Positions 43,171-55,508 are shown, numbered from the stretch's first letter. The stretch is DNA of 64,000 nt from Mogibacterium sp. (GCA_017404265.1 JAFRCS010000017.1:113192-177191), one strand, 5' to 3'. Notes: a model not told the origin generated them from the letters alone. A program made the numbers and translations.

Positions 43171-45182
43171 TTTTTTATCCTCTCCAGTCTCTCTTCTTTG
43201 CCCTTGCTAGGCAGGAATAGCGGCACATACTCTACCATCACGCGCGAAGTCTCAAGACCAAACCATCTGACAGGGCTTCCCGCCAGGCGCCTGATGAAGT
43301 ACTTGTTATGTATAAGGAAATTGTCTATCGGACTTATGTCTCCCTCAAGAGGCATCATCTTCCGGATCATGCAGAACTTGAACGATCCGACCTCGGACGG
43401 TCCGTAGATCGAGTGCTCTCTCACCTGCTTAGGCAGCTCTCCGCTCTTGAGCATATCCTGTACTATCTGTCTCAGATAGATATTGACACTTTGCTTCACC
43501 TTGAATCCGAGTATGAGATTGACGCGGAATATGTAATCGGTCCCGAACGTCTCTACCTCGTATTCCCTGTCAAAAGGCATGTTGGTGGTATTGACGCTGA
43601 TGAACCAGTACGCGTCAGCCTTCTTTGGATCCCTGTCGAGTATCGAGTAAAGGATGTCGCGGTCTATGTACTCGAAGTCATCTCCCTTCGCGATGTATAC
43701 CAGGTTGTTGCAGGAAAGCGGTATATCCGGATCGTTCTGAAGTCCCTTGATGTTGCTCAGATAATCGCGCATCGGAAGTTTTACCTTTTGCATGCGTTCT
43801 ATCTGTGTCCCGCGGTACCAGCTTATCATGATGAGCAGGATGACGAGCGATATGATTATCGCCACATATCCGCCTATGGTGAACTTTCCAAGGCTGGAAA
43901 CGAAGAACACTCCTTCAAGCGCAAAGAATATGACGGCAAAGAGCACGGCTCCGGCATAGCGCTTGTGTACTACGCCGATATATACCGTAAACATCACGGT
44001 CATCATGAGCATGCTTATGGTGATGGCAAGACCGTATGCGTTCTCCATTCGCGAGCCGCTCCTGAAGTACAGGATCACCATTGAGCAGAGCACCCAGAGG
44101 ATATTATTCACCATAGGGATGTAGATCTGCCCGCGCGTATCTGACGGATATCTGACGTTCAAATGAGGCATCAGGTCAAGAGCCGCCGCCTCGTGAACCA
44201 GGGTATAACTGCCGCTTATCAGTGCCTGGCTGGCGATGATGGCCGCCAGAGCGCTCAGTATGATCGCTACAGGTCTGAGACCGGCCGGAAGCATCATGTA
44301 GAACGGGTTCATGTCATGCATGGCTGCAAGAGCCGGGTCGTTCCTGTTCTGCAGTATCCATACGCACTGGCCAATGTAGTTTAGGATCAGGCAGGTCTTG
44401 ACAAACGGCCAGCTGCGCATGATGTTCTCCTTGCCTACATGTCCCATGTCTGTATACAGGGCTTCGGCTCCCGTCGTACAGAGGAAGACGCTTCCCAGTA
44501 TCATGAGACCGGCCTTGTTGCCCGGGCTGAAGAGCACTTTCACTGCATAGATAGGATTTAGCGCACGGATTATCGAAAGGTCTCCCAAAGCAAGCCATAT
44601 GCCCGTGAGCCCAAGATAGAGGAACCATATCATCATGACCGGTCCGAACATCTTGCCGATCGAGCTGGTGCCGCTCCGCTGTATCATGAACAGCGCGCTT
44701 ACTATCGTAAGAGTTATGACGATTACGACAAACTGCCCTTCTCCGAGCAGCCTGTCCATGAAGCTGATGCTTCGGAGTCCCTCTACGGCAGTCGTTACCG
44801 TGACCGCAGGTGTCAGAACTCCGTCAGCAAGCATGGTGCATCCGCCTATCATGGTCGGAATGATCAGCCACCTGCCGCAGTGCTTTACAAGGCTATAGAG
44901 AGCAAATATACCGCCCTCTCCGTGGTTGTCCGCCTTAAGAGCGATCAGTACGTGTTTAACGGTTGTGAGGAGTGTGATAGTCCATATGACGAGTGACAGC
45001 GAACCGACAATGAAATCCGGATCTACATGGTTGATGCCGCCATTGCCCTCAACAATGGACTTCATAACGTACATAGGAGATGTTCCGATGTCGCCATAAA
45101 CGATACCGATGGCAACAAGGATCATCCCCATACTGAATTTGCTTTTAGTGTTTTCAGATGTGTTATCGGATAGTTTTTTCAT
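43167..45182 (-). CDS. kup: Kup-type potassium uptake transporter
   Basis: H+-coupled K+ symporter of the plasma membrane. 671 residues, about 12 membrane helices, with GIVYGDIGTSPMYV at the N-terminus, NHGEGGIFALYSL and ADGVLTPAV. A hydrophilic C-terminal domain of about 200 residues follows. No ydaO c-di-AMP riboswitch precedes it; only a 70-bp gap with an extended -10 is present. Confidence 0.95.
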   Translation of the reverse strand: MKKLSDNTSENTKSKFSMGMILVAIGIVYGDIGTSPMYVMKSIVEGNGGINHVDPDFIVGSLSLVIWTITLLTTVKHVLIALKADNHGEGGIFALYSLVKHCGRWLIIPTMIGGCTMLADGVLTPAVTVTTAVEGLRSISFMDRLLGEGQFVVIVITLTIVSALFMIQRSGTSSIGKMFGPVMMIWFLYLGLTGIWLALGDLSIIRALNPIYAVKVLFSPGNKAGLMILGSVFLCTTGAEALYTDMGHVGKENIMRSWPFVKTCLILNYIGQCVWILQNRNDPALAAMHDMNPFYMMLPAGLRPVAIILSALAAIIASQALISGSYTLVHEAAALDLMPHLNVRYPSDTRGQIYIPMVNNILWVLCSMVILYFRSGSRMENAYGLAITISMLMMTVMFTVYIGVVHKRYAGAVLFAVIFFALEGVFFVSSLGKFTIGGYVAIIISLVILLIMISWYRGTQIERMQKVKLPMRDYLSNIKGLQNDPDIPLSCNNLVYIAKGDDFEYIDRDILYSILDRDPKKADAYWFISVNTTNMPFDREYEVETFGTDYIFRVNLILGFKVKQSVNIYLRQIVQDMLKSGELPKQVREHSIYGPSEVGSFKFCMIRKMMPLEGDISPIDNFLIHNKYFIRRLAGSPVRWFGLETSRVMVEYVPLFLPSKGKEERLERIKK

Positions 45183-45233
45183 TAGAATCTGTGTAATTGA
45201 GTTTTACTGCTCTAACGTCTTTTTAATGTATGA

Positions 45234-45242
45234 ATTATAGCA
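45234..45242 (-). promoter_or_regulatory. Extended -10 of kup
   Basis: TGCTATAAT on the minus strand; no good -35. Leader about 45 nt. Confidence 0.55.
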
Positions 45243-45254
45243 CAGTTGCAGGCA

Positions 45255-45286
45255 AATAAAAACTGATGCCCGGAGGCATCAGTTTT
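45255..45286 (-). terminator. Terminator after hppA
   Basis: Perfect 12-bp stem AAAACTGATGCC (45259-45270) with its complement (45275-45286), followed by TTTTTATTTG on the minus strand. Confidence 0.87.
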
Positions 45287-45308
45287 GGTGTTTTATGCTT
45301 TTGTCTTA

Positions 45309-47426
<2,118 letters not shown>

Positions 47427-47539
47427 TTTGAATGCCTCCTTGTTTGTTCCTGTATTTTTTATTATTTCACAGTATACCAAATAGGTTTAAAAATAAAAAT
47501 ACAGGAGAACCCTTGTTAAATAATGTTTTTTAAATAATT

Positions 47540-47570
47540 ATAGAGCCGCCGTTTTCACGGCGGCTCCTGT
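47540..47570 (-). terminator. Terminator after ppdK
   Basis: 10-bp stem GAGCCGCCGT/ACGGCGGCTC (47543-47552, 47557-47566) followed by TATAATTATTT on the minus strand. Confidence 0.78.
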
Positions 47571-47578
47571 GAACATAA

Positions 47579-50206
47579 TTAGCCTCTCTTTTCCGTTATC
47601 GCAGCCTGCGCAGCGGCAAGTCTGGCGATAGGCACTCTGAACGGCGAGCAGGATACATAATTGAGTCCTACTTCGTGGCAGAAACGTATGGAAGCAGGGT
47701 CTCCGCCATGCTCTCCGCAGATACCGAGCTTGATGTTCGGTCTTGTCTTGCGTCCGCCTTCAGCAGCCAGCCTGATGAGCTTGCCGACACCTGTCTGGTC
47801 GAGCGACTGGAACGGATCGTTCTCAAGGATGCCCTTGGCAACGTATTCCTTGATGATAGCGCCGGTGTCGTCTCTGGAGAATCCGAAGCCCATCTGTGTC
47901 AGGTCGTTTGTACCGAAGGAGAAGAACTCTGCCTCTTCTGCGATCTCATCGGCAGTCAGAGCTGCTCTAGGGATCTCGATCATGGTCCCGACCATGTACT
48001 TCATCTTTTCACCGGACTCAGCAATCAGCCTGTCAGCCACCTCTACGATAGTCTTCTTGACGAACTTGAGCTCGTTGACGTGACCTACCAGCGGCACCAT
48101 GATCTCAGGTACGATATCGAGTCCGTCCTCTTTACGTACCTCGAGAGCAGCCGAAATGATAGCTTCTGTCTGCATCTCCGCGATCTCAGGATATGTGACA
48201 GCAAGTCTGCATCCTCTGTGTCCCAGCATAGGGTTGAACTCGTGGAGTTCGAGTGTCTTGCTTACTACCTTCTCGTAAGGGATGCCGAACTGTTCTGAAA
48301 GCTCCTTGATATCCTCTTCTGTCTTAGGCAGGAACTCGTGCAGAGGCGGGTCAAGCAGTCTGATGGTCACAGGTCTGTCTCCCATTGCCTTGTAGATGCC
48401 CTTGAAGTCTTCCTTCTGGTAAGGCAGGAGGCCCGCCAGAGCTTCCCTTCTGTCTGCTTCGTCGTCAGCAAGGATCATTCTTCTGATCTTAGGGATCCTT
48501 TCATCATCGAAGAACATGTGCTCCGTACGGCAGAGTCCGATACCTTCAGCTCCGAACTCTACAGCCTGCTTGGCGTCTCTTGGATTATCCGCGTTTGTTC
48601 TTACCTTCAGTGTCCTGGCTTCATCAGCCCACTCCATGATCTGTCCGAAGTCTCCTGAAAGCTCAGGTGCCAGAGTCTTGATCGCCTCTGTGTAAACGCT
48701 TCCGTCGGAACCGTTGAGCGAGATGCTGTCTCCCTCTTTATATACTTTGCCGCCGACTGTCAGAGTCTTGGCAGCTTCATCTACCACAATTTCCTTGCAG
48801 CCTGCAACGCAGCACTTGCCCATTCCCCTGGCTACTACGGCAGCGTGGGATGTCATGCCTCCGCGGGCTGTCAGGATGCCTTCAGCGGCTACCATGCCGG
48901 CGAGGTCCTCAGGCGAAGTCTCTTCTCTTACGAGGATGACCTTCTTGCCTTCTGCCGCGAATGCGCCTGCATCGTCAGCGCTGAATACGATCTGGCCAGT
49001 AGCGGCTCCCGGCGAAGCCGGAAGACCCTTTGTAACAGGAGTTGCCTTCTTCAGCTCTTCTGCGTCGAATACAGGATGCAGGAGCTGATCTATCATTTCA
49101 GGCTCTACTCTCATTACAGCCGTATCCTTGTCGATAAGTCCCTCTTTTACGAGGTCTACGGCGATCTTTACGGCAGCGGCAGCTGTTCTCTTGCCGTTAC
49201 GTGTCTGCAGCATGAAGAGTTTTCTGTCTTCAACAGTGAACTCCATGTCCTGCATGTCTTTATAGTGGTTCTCGAGTGTGTTGGCGATCTTCTCGAACTG
49301 AGTGTATACCTCAGGGAAAGCATCTGCCATCTCGGAGATAGGCTGCGGTGTCCTGATACCTGCTACAACGTCCTCACCCTGAGCGTTGACGAGGAATTCT
49401 CCGAAGAGCTTGCTGTCGCCGTTCGCCGGGTTACGTGTGAACGCTACGCCTGTACCGGAGTCGTTTCCGCTGTTTCCGAATACCATGGACTGAACGTTTA
49501 CGGCTGTTCCGAGTGAATCCGGAATATCATACATCTTTCTGTAGAGGATAGCTCTTTCGTTGTTCCATGATCTGAATACGGCCTTGATAGCCTCGAGCAG
49601 CTGATCCTTAGGCTCCTGAGGGAATTCTCTTCCGAGTTCTCTCTTTACTACTTCTTTGTAGCCCTTGATGACTTCCTTGAGATCGTCTGTGGTCAGCTCA
49701 ACGTCATATTCAACGCCGGCTTTCTTCTTCTGGCCTTCAAATACAGCGTCGAAGTTGGACTTCTTGATCTCCATTACGACATCGCCAAACATCTGCATGA
49801 ATCTGCGGTAGCTGTCATAAGCGAATCTGTCATTTCCGGTTTTCTTGGCAAGACCTTCAACAGCCACATCGTTGAGTCCCAGGTTGAGGATGGTATCCAT
49901 CATTCCCGGCATGGATATAGGTGCTCCGGATCTTACGGATACGAGCAGAGGGTTCTCATTGTCTCCGAACTTCTTGCCCATTACCTCTTCGAGCTCTGCG
50001 ATGTGCTCCCATACCTCATCGATAACCGCCTGATCAAGAACGCCGCCGTCTTCGGTATACTTTCTGCATACATCTGTTGTGATGGTGAAACCGAACGGTA
50101 CCGGAAGACCGATATTGGTCATCTCAGCGAGGTTGGCGCCCTTGCCGCCAAGCAGGTTTCTCATGTCTTTTGAGCCTTCATTAAATGAATAAACGTATTT
50201 TGCCAT
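47579..50206 (-). CDS. ppdK: Pyruvate, phosphate dikinase
   Basis: Reversible pyruvate + ATP + Pi to PEP + AMP + PPi; in anaerobes it often runs in the glycolytic direction. 875 residues: nucleotide domain with LLGGKGANLAEM and SVRSGA, phosphohistidine domain GGMTSHAAVVARGMG (about 450), and the C-terminal PEP barrel with CGEHGGDP and a catalytic Cys region. 65 bp after glyS. Confidence 0.97.
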   Translation of the reverse strand: MAKYVYSFNEGSKDMRNLLGGKGANLAEMTNIGLPVPFGFTITTDVCRKYTEDGGVLDQAVIDEVWEHIAELEEVMGKKFGDNENPLLVSVRSGAPISMPGMMDTILNLGLNDVAVEGLAKKTGNDRFAYDSYRRFMQMFGDVVMEIKKSNFDAVFEGQKKKAGVEYDVELTTDDLKEVIKGYKEVVKRELGREFPQEPKDQLLEAIKAVFRSWNNERAILYRKMYDIPDSLGTAVNVQSMVFGNSGNDSGTGVAFTRNPANGDSKLFGEFLVNAQGEDVVAGIRTPQPISEMADAFPEVYTQFEKIANTLENHYKDMQDMEFTVEDRKLFMLQTRNGKRTAAAAVKIAVDLVKEGLIDKDTAVMRVEPEMIDQLLHPVFDAEELKKATPVTKGLPASPGAATGQIVFSADDAGAFAAEGKKVILVREETSPEDLAGMVAAEGILTARGGMTSHAAVVARGMGKCCVAGCKEIVVDEAAKTLTVGGKVYKEGDSISLNGSDGSVYTEAIKTLAPELSGDFGQIMEWADEARTLKVRTNADNPRDAKQAVEFGAEGIGLCRTEHMFFDDERIPKIRRMILADDEADRREALAGLLPYQKEDFKGIYKAMGDRPVTIRLLDPPLHEFLPKTEEDIKELSEQFGIPYEKVVSKTLELHEFNPMLGHRGCRLAVTYPEIAEMQTEAIISAALEVRKEDGLDIVPEIMVPLVGHVNELKFVKKTIVEVADRLIAESGEKMKYMVGTMIEIPRAALTADEIAEEAEFFSFGTNDLTQMGFGFSRDDTGAIIKEYVAKGILENDPFQSLDQTGVGKLIRLAAEGGRKTRPNIKLGICGEHGGDPASIRFCHEVGLNYVSCSPFRVPIARLAAAQAAITEKRG

Positions 50207-50236
50207 AAACTATTTACCTTTCTTGTTTGATGCGGT

Positions 50237-50255
50237 CCCGCGCCGGCTGCGCAGG
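50237..50255 (-). other. Short GC hairpin between glyS and ppdK
   Basis: CCTGCGC/GCGCGGG on the minus strand (7 bp with one G-U, 5-nt loop). No T-tract, so it is not a convincing terminator. Confidence 0.35.
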
Positions 50256-50271
50256 CCCTGATTTAGTTTTC

Positions 50272-51708
50272 TTAGAATCTAAGTCTCTCTTCGATATAAC
50301 TTCTTACTTCCGTGATAGGTACGCGGACCTGTTCCATCGTATCCCTGTCACGTATGGTCACTGATTTGTCTTCAGCCGTGTCAAAGTCTACACAGATGCT
50401 GAACGGTGTTCCGATCTCATCCTCTCTTCTGTAGCGCTTTCCGATGGATCCTGCCGCGTCGTACTCTACCATGAAGTACTTTCTCAGCTCTTCGTAGACC
50501 GGGATGGCCACGTCTTCAAGCTTCTTTGAGAGCGGCAGCACGGCAGCCTTGTAAGGCGCCAGCGCCGGATGCAGTCTCAGCACCGTCCTTACGTCTTCCT
50601 TGCCCTTGGCATCCGTCAGTACCTCTTCATCATAGGCGTCGACCAGGAATGCAAGAACGAGTCTTTCGACTCCGACGGACGGCTCTATGCAGTACGGTAC
50701 GTATCTCTCGTTTGTCTCAGGATCGAGATAACTCATGTCCTCTCCCGAATGCGTCTGATGTGCCATGAGGTCGTAATCCGTACGTGATGCCACGCCCCAG
50801 ATCTCGCCCCAGCCGAATGGGAAGAGGTATTCGATGTCCGTAGTTGCGTTGCTGTAGTGAGAGAGCTCTTCAGGCGAGTGGTCTCTGAACCTTGTGAATT
50901 CTTCCTTGAGGCCCAGATTACTGAGGAACTTCAGGCAGTATTCCTTCCAGTAAGCGAACCAGTCAAGTTCAGTGCCCGGCTTGCAGAAGAACTCAAGCTC
51001 CATCTGCTCAAACTCTCTTACTCTGAAGATGAAGTTGCCCGGTGTGATCTCATTCCTGAATGATTTTCCGACCTGCGCTATACCGAAAGGTATCTTCTTG
51101 CGGGCCGTTCTCTGCACGTTCTTAAAGTTTACGAAAATACCCTGAGCTGTTTCCGGTCTCATGTAGATCTCGGATTTCGAGTCCTCGGTAACACCCTGGA
51201 ATGTCTTGAACATCAGGTTGAACTGTCTTATGCCGGTGAAGTCGCTCTTGCCGCAGTTAGGACATTTGATGGCCTTGTCGGCAATGAAGCTCTCCATGTC
51301 TTCTCTTGACCAGCCGTCAACGACGACCTCTTCATCAGGCTCGTTCTCCTTGTACCAGTCCTCTATGAGCTGGTCGGCTCTGTAGCGTGTCTTGCATGAT
51401 CTGCAGTCGATCAGCGGATCGCTGAATCCGCCTACGTGTCCCGATGCCACCCAAGTCTGAGGGTTCATCAGGATGGCAGCGTCGAGTCCCACATTGAGCC
51501 CTGATTCTCTGACGAATTTCTGTCTCCAGGCATCCTTGATGTTGTTCTTGAACTCAACTCCGAGAGGTCCGAAGTCCCAGGTGTTGGCAAGTCCGCCGTA
51601 TATTTCCGATCCCGGGAAGATGTAGCCTCTGTTCTTGCAGAGAGCTATGATCTTCTCCATGGTCACGGCTCTGTCGGTTACGGGTATATCTTTTTTATCG
51701 ATTGGCAT
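50272..51708 (-). CDS. glyS: Glycyl-tRNA synthetase (alpha2, single-chain type)
   Basis: Charges tRNA-Gly. 478 residues of the eukaryote-like dimeric type rather than the GlyQ/GlyS heterotetramer. Motifs [12 protein letters not shown], the [11 protein letters not shown] region, a Cys4 insert (CRSCKTRY...CPNC), [19 protein letters not shown] and PSVGVERL. It ends the yqeY-phoH-ybeY-era-recO-DUF4342-glyS run; only 3 nt separate it from the DUF4342 gene. No T-box. Confidence 0.95.
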   Translation of the reverse strand: MPIDKKDIPVTDRAVTMEKIIALCKNRGYIFPGSEIYGGLANTWDFGPLGVEFKNNIKDAWRQKFVRESGLNVGLDAAILMNPQTWVASGHVGGFSDPLIDCRSCKTRYRADQLIEDWYKENEPDEEVVVDGWSREDMESFIADKAIKCPNCGKSDFTGIRQFNLMFKTFQGVTEDSKSEIYMRPETAQGIFVNFKNVQRTARKKIPFGIAQVGKSFRNEITPGNFIFRVREFEQMELEFFCKPGTELDWFAYWKEYCLKFLSNLGLKEEFTRFRDHSPEELSHYSNATTDIEYLFPFGWGEIWGVASRTDYDLMAHQTHSGEDMSYLDPETNERYVPYCIEPSVGVERLVLAFLVDAYDEEVLTDAKGKEDVRTVLRLHPALAPYKAAVLPLSKKLEDVAIPVYEELRKYFMVEYDAAGSIGKRYRREDEIGTPFSICVDFDTAEDKSVTIRDRDTMEQVRVPITEVRSYIEERLRF

Positions 51709-51711
51709 TTA

Positions 51712-52341
51712 TTAAAGCTCCTCGTCCTTGAATTCTTCTTCGATGATGTCTTCGGCATCGCTCTGCTTGTAAGCCTCGGAAGCCTCCTTGATGAGTTCCT
51801 TGACTGTCTTTCCTGCCTTCTTGGCAAAGCTGTCGATGGTGTTCATGAGGTCGTCGAGAGTCTCCTTGTTGAGTGTCTCCTGAGCCTTGTCTACACTCTT
51901 GAGTATGTTTCCTCTTGCCTTGTCATAAGCGCCGATGACCTTTCCGTCGATGTCGATGACCTTTCCGTCGGCGTCAACGAAGTCGATGCTGCACTGTGCG
52001 CCGAGAGCGGCGACTATGCCGAGGATGGCTCCCCATGGTACGAGCACCGCACCGATAACACCTGCAGTCACAGGGAAGTTAACGATGGTCTTTTCGTTCC
52101 TGGTAATGAGGATCCTGGAGACGTTGCCCTTGTCTACTATCTCTTTCATCTTAGCGAAGATAGGGCTGTCCTTGAGGCTTCCGCCGTCTACCTTGTCGTG
52201 CTCTTCGTTCATCTGGCCCTCAATGGCGATGATGGCATCGACTACACTGCCTTCAGCAGCCTCGAGAGCCGCCTTGGCCTCTGCGTATGTCGAGCCTGTC
52301 CTGTCCTTTACGATTTCGATCTTTTCCAGTGTGATTTCCAT
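51712..52341 (-). CDS. DUF4342 protein with UBA-like N-terminus
   Basis: 209 residues. Residues about 1-45 resemble the UBA/TS-N helix bundle of EF-Ts (VKDRTGSTYAEAKAALEAAEGSVVDAI). Then the DUF4342 core: ILITRNEKTIVNFPVTAGVIGAVLVPWGAILG, with one membrane-like hydrophobic helix, and a charged helical tail rich in Asp/Glu. Function unknown. Position between recO and glyS with 1-3 nt gaps implies co-expression with translation and repair genes. Confidence 0.82.
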   Translation of the reverse strand: MEITLEKIEIVKDRTGSTYAEAKAALEAAEGSVVDAIIAIEGQMNEEHDKVDGGSLKDSPIFAKMKEIVDKGNVSRILITRNEKTIVNFPVTAGVIGAVLVPWGAILGIVAALGAQCSIDFVDADGKVIDIDGKVIGAYDKARGNILKSVDKAQETLNKETLDDLMNTIDSFAKKAGKTVKELIKEASEAYKQSDAEDIIEEEFKDEEL

Positions 52342-52342
52342 T

Positions 52343-53110
52343 TTATTTTACCTCCGGTTCTTCAATACCCCTGAGTACATCCACGCCCAGATAGCGGTCC
52401 GTATAATCAGCGAGTATCTCTCTGACCTCTCTCCTCACTTCAGGTTTGAGGCCTACTTTTTCAAACGTTTTAATGGGTTTCAACTCAAAGTATCTAAACA
52501 CATCGATTATATCGAAATCCGGCTTGTAAATCAATGAATCCGGCGTCCTTTTCTCTTCTTCCGCGCAGTCCGGACATATGATACCACCGCCGCTCACGGA
52601 GAACATTTTGAAGCCCCCTCCGAAAGCGTCCGGGTGCTTGCCGCAGTTGACACAGCACCCTAGTTCGGGCGCTACTCCAAGCATCGACAGAGTCTTCACC
52701 ATGAACGCATAAAGCAGTGTCTCCGGCGCGGAATTGCTGACAGATACCGACTGCAGAAAATCGAGGGACAGTTCGAAGAGTTTAGGCATCGGTTCGCCTT
52801 CAGGCAGCACCTTGTCAAGGTATTCAATAAAAGCGGATGCCGTCATGAAGCGGTCTATGTCCTCGCCTATCGAGTAAAAGCTCTTGCTTACCGAAGCCGA
52901 GTTGATGCTGTATGCTTCCCTTCCCTTGAAGATGTCATATTCCGCATAAGTAAAAGGACGAAGCGCCAGCGCCGCCTTGCCGCGGGATTTCTCGTTGATG
53001 GAGGTCCCTGCGGAAAGCTTGCCGTACTGCTTCGTGAATATGACGATCATGCGTCTGTTGTTCGCGATCTTCCTTTGTCTTAGTACAATACCCTCTGCGC
53101 TGATTATCAT
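52343..53110 (-). CDS. recO: DNA repair protein RecO
   Basis: Recombination mediator of the RecFOR path that anneals ssDNA and loads RecA. 255 residues: N-terminal OB fold (EGIVLRQRKIANNRRMIVIFTKQYGK), helical middle, and zinc-binding CVNCG...CPDC. ATGA overlap with era upstream, the usual era-recO pairing. Confidence 0.94.
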   Translation of the reverse strand: MIISAEGIVLRQRKIANNRRMIVIFTKQYGKLSAGTSINEKSRGKAALALRPFTYAEYDIFKGREAYSINSASVSKSFYSIGEDIDRFMTASAFIEYLDKVLPEGEPMPKLFELSLDFLQSVSVSNSAPETLLYAFMVKTLSMLGVAPELGCCVNCGKHPDAFGGGFKMFSVSGGGIICPDCAEEEKRTPDSLIYKPDFDIIDVFRYFELKPIKTFEKVGLKPEVRREVREILADYTDRYLGVDVLRGIEEPEVK

Positions 53111-54015
53111 TCGTCCTTATAGCCCCAGTTCTTTATTGTACGCTCTGAGTCACGCCAGCCCTCCTTGACCTTTACAAAGAGGCTCAGGAAGACCTTGCAG
53201 CCTAAAAGTTCCTCGATCTCGAGGCGGGCTGCCTTCCCGACGCCTTTTAATTTGGCGCCGCCCTTGCCTATGATGATGCCCTTGTGGGATTTCTTCTCGC
53301 AATAGATCACGGCGGATATCTCCGTAGCGGCACCCGGTCTTTCAGGTTCCCTGAATGATTCTATCTCCACGAATACCCCGTGCGGGACCTCGTCCTCAAG
53401 GTAGTTCATCAGCTTCTCGCGGATTATTTCACTCACGATGAACCTTACCGGATCATCCGTCGCGATATCTTCCGGATAGTACATCGGGCCTTCCTTCATG
53501 TAACCGGAAAGCCTTTCTCTAAGCATGTCCACGTTATCGCCCTTAAGAGCGGAGACGCCATAGATATCATCGAAAAGCCCTGTGTCCTCGTATCTTTTAT
53601 ACAGCTCGAGGTATTTCTCCGGTCCTATGAGGTCGCTCTTGTTTATCGCCAGGATCTTAGGGGCTTCGGTGTTCTCAAGAAGCCTTATAACAGCTTCATC
53701 GCCCTTTCCGAAATCCTGCGTCCCGTCGATTATAAGCAAAATGACGTCAACACCACTCAGGGTATTGACTGCCGTTTCATTTATGGCCGATCCGAGTTTG
53801 TTGTGAGGCTTGTGTATCCCCGGCGTGTCGAGAAAGACCATCTGAAGTCCTTCCCCGCCTTCATACTCAAGATCGGTATATATGCCTTTTATTCTGTTGA
53901 GCGTTGTCTGAGGCTTTGACGAAGTGATGGCTATCTTTTCGCCAAGCATCTGATTCATCAGCGTGGACTTGCCTACGTTAGGCCTCCCCGCTATCGCTAT
54001 AAATCCCGATCTCAT
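53107..54015 (-). CDS. era: GTPase Era
   Basis: 16S rRNA-binding GTPase for 30S maturation. 302 residues: G1 GRPNVGKST, effector TTLNRIKG, G3 DTPG, G4 NKSD, then a KH domain with IIGKGGAKLKGVG. ATGA overlap with ybeY upstream. Confidence 0.97.
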   Translation of the reverse strand: MRSGFIAIAGRPNVGKSTLMNQMLGEKIAITSSKPQTTLNRIKGIYTDLEYEGGEGLQMVFLDTPGIHKPHNKLGSAINETAVNTLSGVDVILLIIDGTQDFGKGDEAVIRLLENTEAPKILAINKSDLIGPEKYLELYKRYEDTGLFDDIYGVSALKGDNVDMLRERLSGYMKEGPMYYPEDIATDDPVRFIVSEIIREKLMNYLEDEVPHGVFVEIESFREPERPGAATEISAVIYCEKKSHKGIIIGKGGAKLKGVGKAARLEIEELLGCKVFLSLFVKVKEGWRDSERTIKNWGYKDE

Positions 54016-54509
54016 TTGCCTCTTACTACTCCTATCGTCGCGAGGACCTCTTCTTCGCGTTTCCTCATCACGGCCTTTTCATCTTCTTCCATATGGTCAT
54101 ATCCGAACAGGTGCATCACGCTGTGGACGAAAAGATACAGTATCTCCCGCGTTATGCCCGTGTCATACTCGTCAGCCTGCCTCTCAGCCTGCTCATAGCA
54201 GATGACGACATCACCGATCAGCGTCGATGCTTCATCATTTTCAAGATCTTCGAGAAGATCGTCGTGTCCTTCAAACTGAGGGAAGCTGAGAACGTCCGTG
54301 ACGCTGTCCTTTTCCCTGTATTCGCGGTTAAGTTCGAGTATAGTGTTATCGTCAACTACGGTGACGCCTATTTCGGGCTCGTTTTCAAAACTCTCAGCAT
54401 CGATCTCGCCAGCGAATTCGGTCCTGAAAGCCTCTTCCGCAGCCTGCTGCATGAGTTCCCACATCTCAGGCGTCAGCCTGTCGAGTTCATCATTGAATAC
54501 TATCTGCAT
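54012..54509 (-). CDS. ybeY: Endoribonuclease YbeY
   Basis: Zinc-dependent RNase for 16S 3'-end processing and 70S quality control. 165 residues with the metal motif HSVMHLFGYDH and SFPQFE region upstream. Lies 3 nt after the PhoH gene and overlaps era. Confidence 0.95.
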   Translation of the reverse strand: MQIVFNDELDRLTPEMWELMQQAAEEAFRTEFAGEIDAESFENEPEIGVTVVDDNTILELNREYREKDSVTDVLSFPQFEGHDDLLEDLENDEASTLIGDVVICYEQAERQADEYDTGITREILYLFVHSVMHLFGYDHMEEDEKAVMRKREEEVLATIGVVRGK

Positions 54510-54512
54510 ATA

Positions 54513-55505
54513 TCACCTGTCGCTGACTTTGTTTCCCTTGGAAGTGCTTGCTCTCACCTTGTTCTTGTTGTCGTACGAATCGTAAGCCCTGATTATGCGC
54601 TTTACCAGCTCGTGCCTTACAACGTCTACTTCGGTGAATGTATTGAATCTTATGCCTTCAACTCCGCTGAGCACCTTTCTGGCCTCTTTCAGGCCTGATA
54701 CGGTTCCGCTCGGAAGGTCTATCTGCGTCACGTCACCAGTGACCACCACCTTGGAATTGAAGCCCATACGGGTAAGGAACATCTTCATCTGCTCGCGAGT
54801 GGTATTCTGTGCCTCGTCAAGGATGATGAACGCGTTATCGAGAGTGCGGCCCCTCATGTATGCCAGAGGTACTACCTCGATCACGCCTTTTTCTCTCAGT
54901 CTCAGTGACGCCTCGATGCCGAGAACGTCATATAGAGCGTCGTAAAGCGGACGGAGGTACGGGTCCACTTTCTCCTGCATGTCGCCCGGGAGAAATCCCA
55001 GTCTCTCTCCTGCTTCAACGGCAGGTCTTGTGAGGATTATCCTCTCGACTTCCTTGTTCTTGTACGCGTTTATCGCCATGGCGCATGCCAGGTACGTCTT
55101 TCCCGTTCCTGCCGGACCGATGCCGAACACCATGTCGCAAGCCCTGATATTATCCACGTAGTCCTTCTGGGCCTGTGTCTTAGGCTTCAGCGGCCTTCCG
55201 GTATGCGTATAGCAAATGATGTCGTGTGTCACCTTCTGCTCGTCATAAGTCTTGCCGCCGGCTTCCATCTCTATTAGATAGTTGAGTTTCTGCGAGTCAA
55301 GCTCCGGCTCGTTGTTGAGCGCTTCGATGAGCCTTGCTATTATGCGCGCGGCAAGTTCAGGGTCTCTGCCCCTTATGGTCAGCACGTCGTCGCGAAGCGA
55401 CATTTCCGTACCCGTAAATTTTTCTACGGACCGTACATTGGCGTCATAGTTGCCGAACAGTCCCTGTACGTCTATTCCTTCAGGTATGTTGATCTTGTAT
55501 TCCAT
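54513..55505 (-). CDS. phoH: PhoH-family ATPase
   Basis: 330 residues: N-terminal KH-like segment, then P-loop GPAGTGKTYLA, LTRPAVEAGERLGFLPGD and the Walker B-like FIILDEAQN. Probable RNA-linked ATPase; the family neighbours ybeY widely and is thought to act in RNA metabolism. 3 nt gaps on both sides. Confidence 0.93.
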   Translation of the reverse strand: MEYKINIPEGIDVQGLFGNYDANVRSVEKFTGTEMSLRDDVLTIRGRDPELAARIIARLIEALNNEPELDSQKLNYLIEMEAGGKTYDEQKVTHDIICYTHTGRPLKPKTQAQKDYVDNIRACDMVFGIGPAGTGKTYLACAMAINAYKNKEVERIILTRPAVEAGERLGFLPGDMQEKVDPYLRPLYDALYDVLGIEASLRLREKGVIEVVPLAYMRGRTLDNAFIILDEAQNTTREQMKMFLTRMGFNSKVVVTGDVTQIDLPSGTVSGLKEARKVLSGVEGIRFNTFTEVDVVRHELVKRIIRAYDSYDNKNKVRASTSKGNKVSDR

Positions 55506-55508
55506 ATA

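Noticed and set aside
45183..45308. ydaO c-di-AMP riboswitch before kup
   Set aside because: The gap is only about 126 bp and holds a terminator and a -10; no riboswitch-like structure.
50207..50271. Terminator between glyS and ppdK
   Set aside because: The hairpin lacks a T-tract on the minus strand; recorded only as a hairpin.
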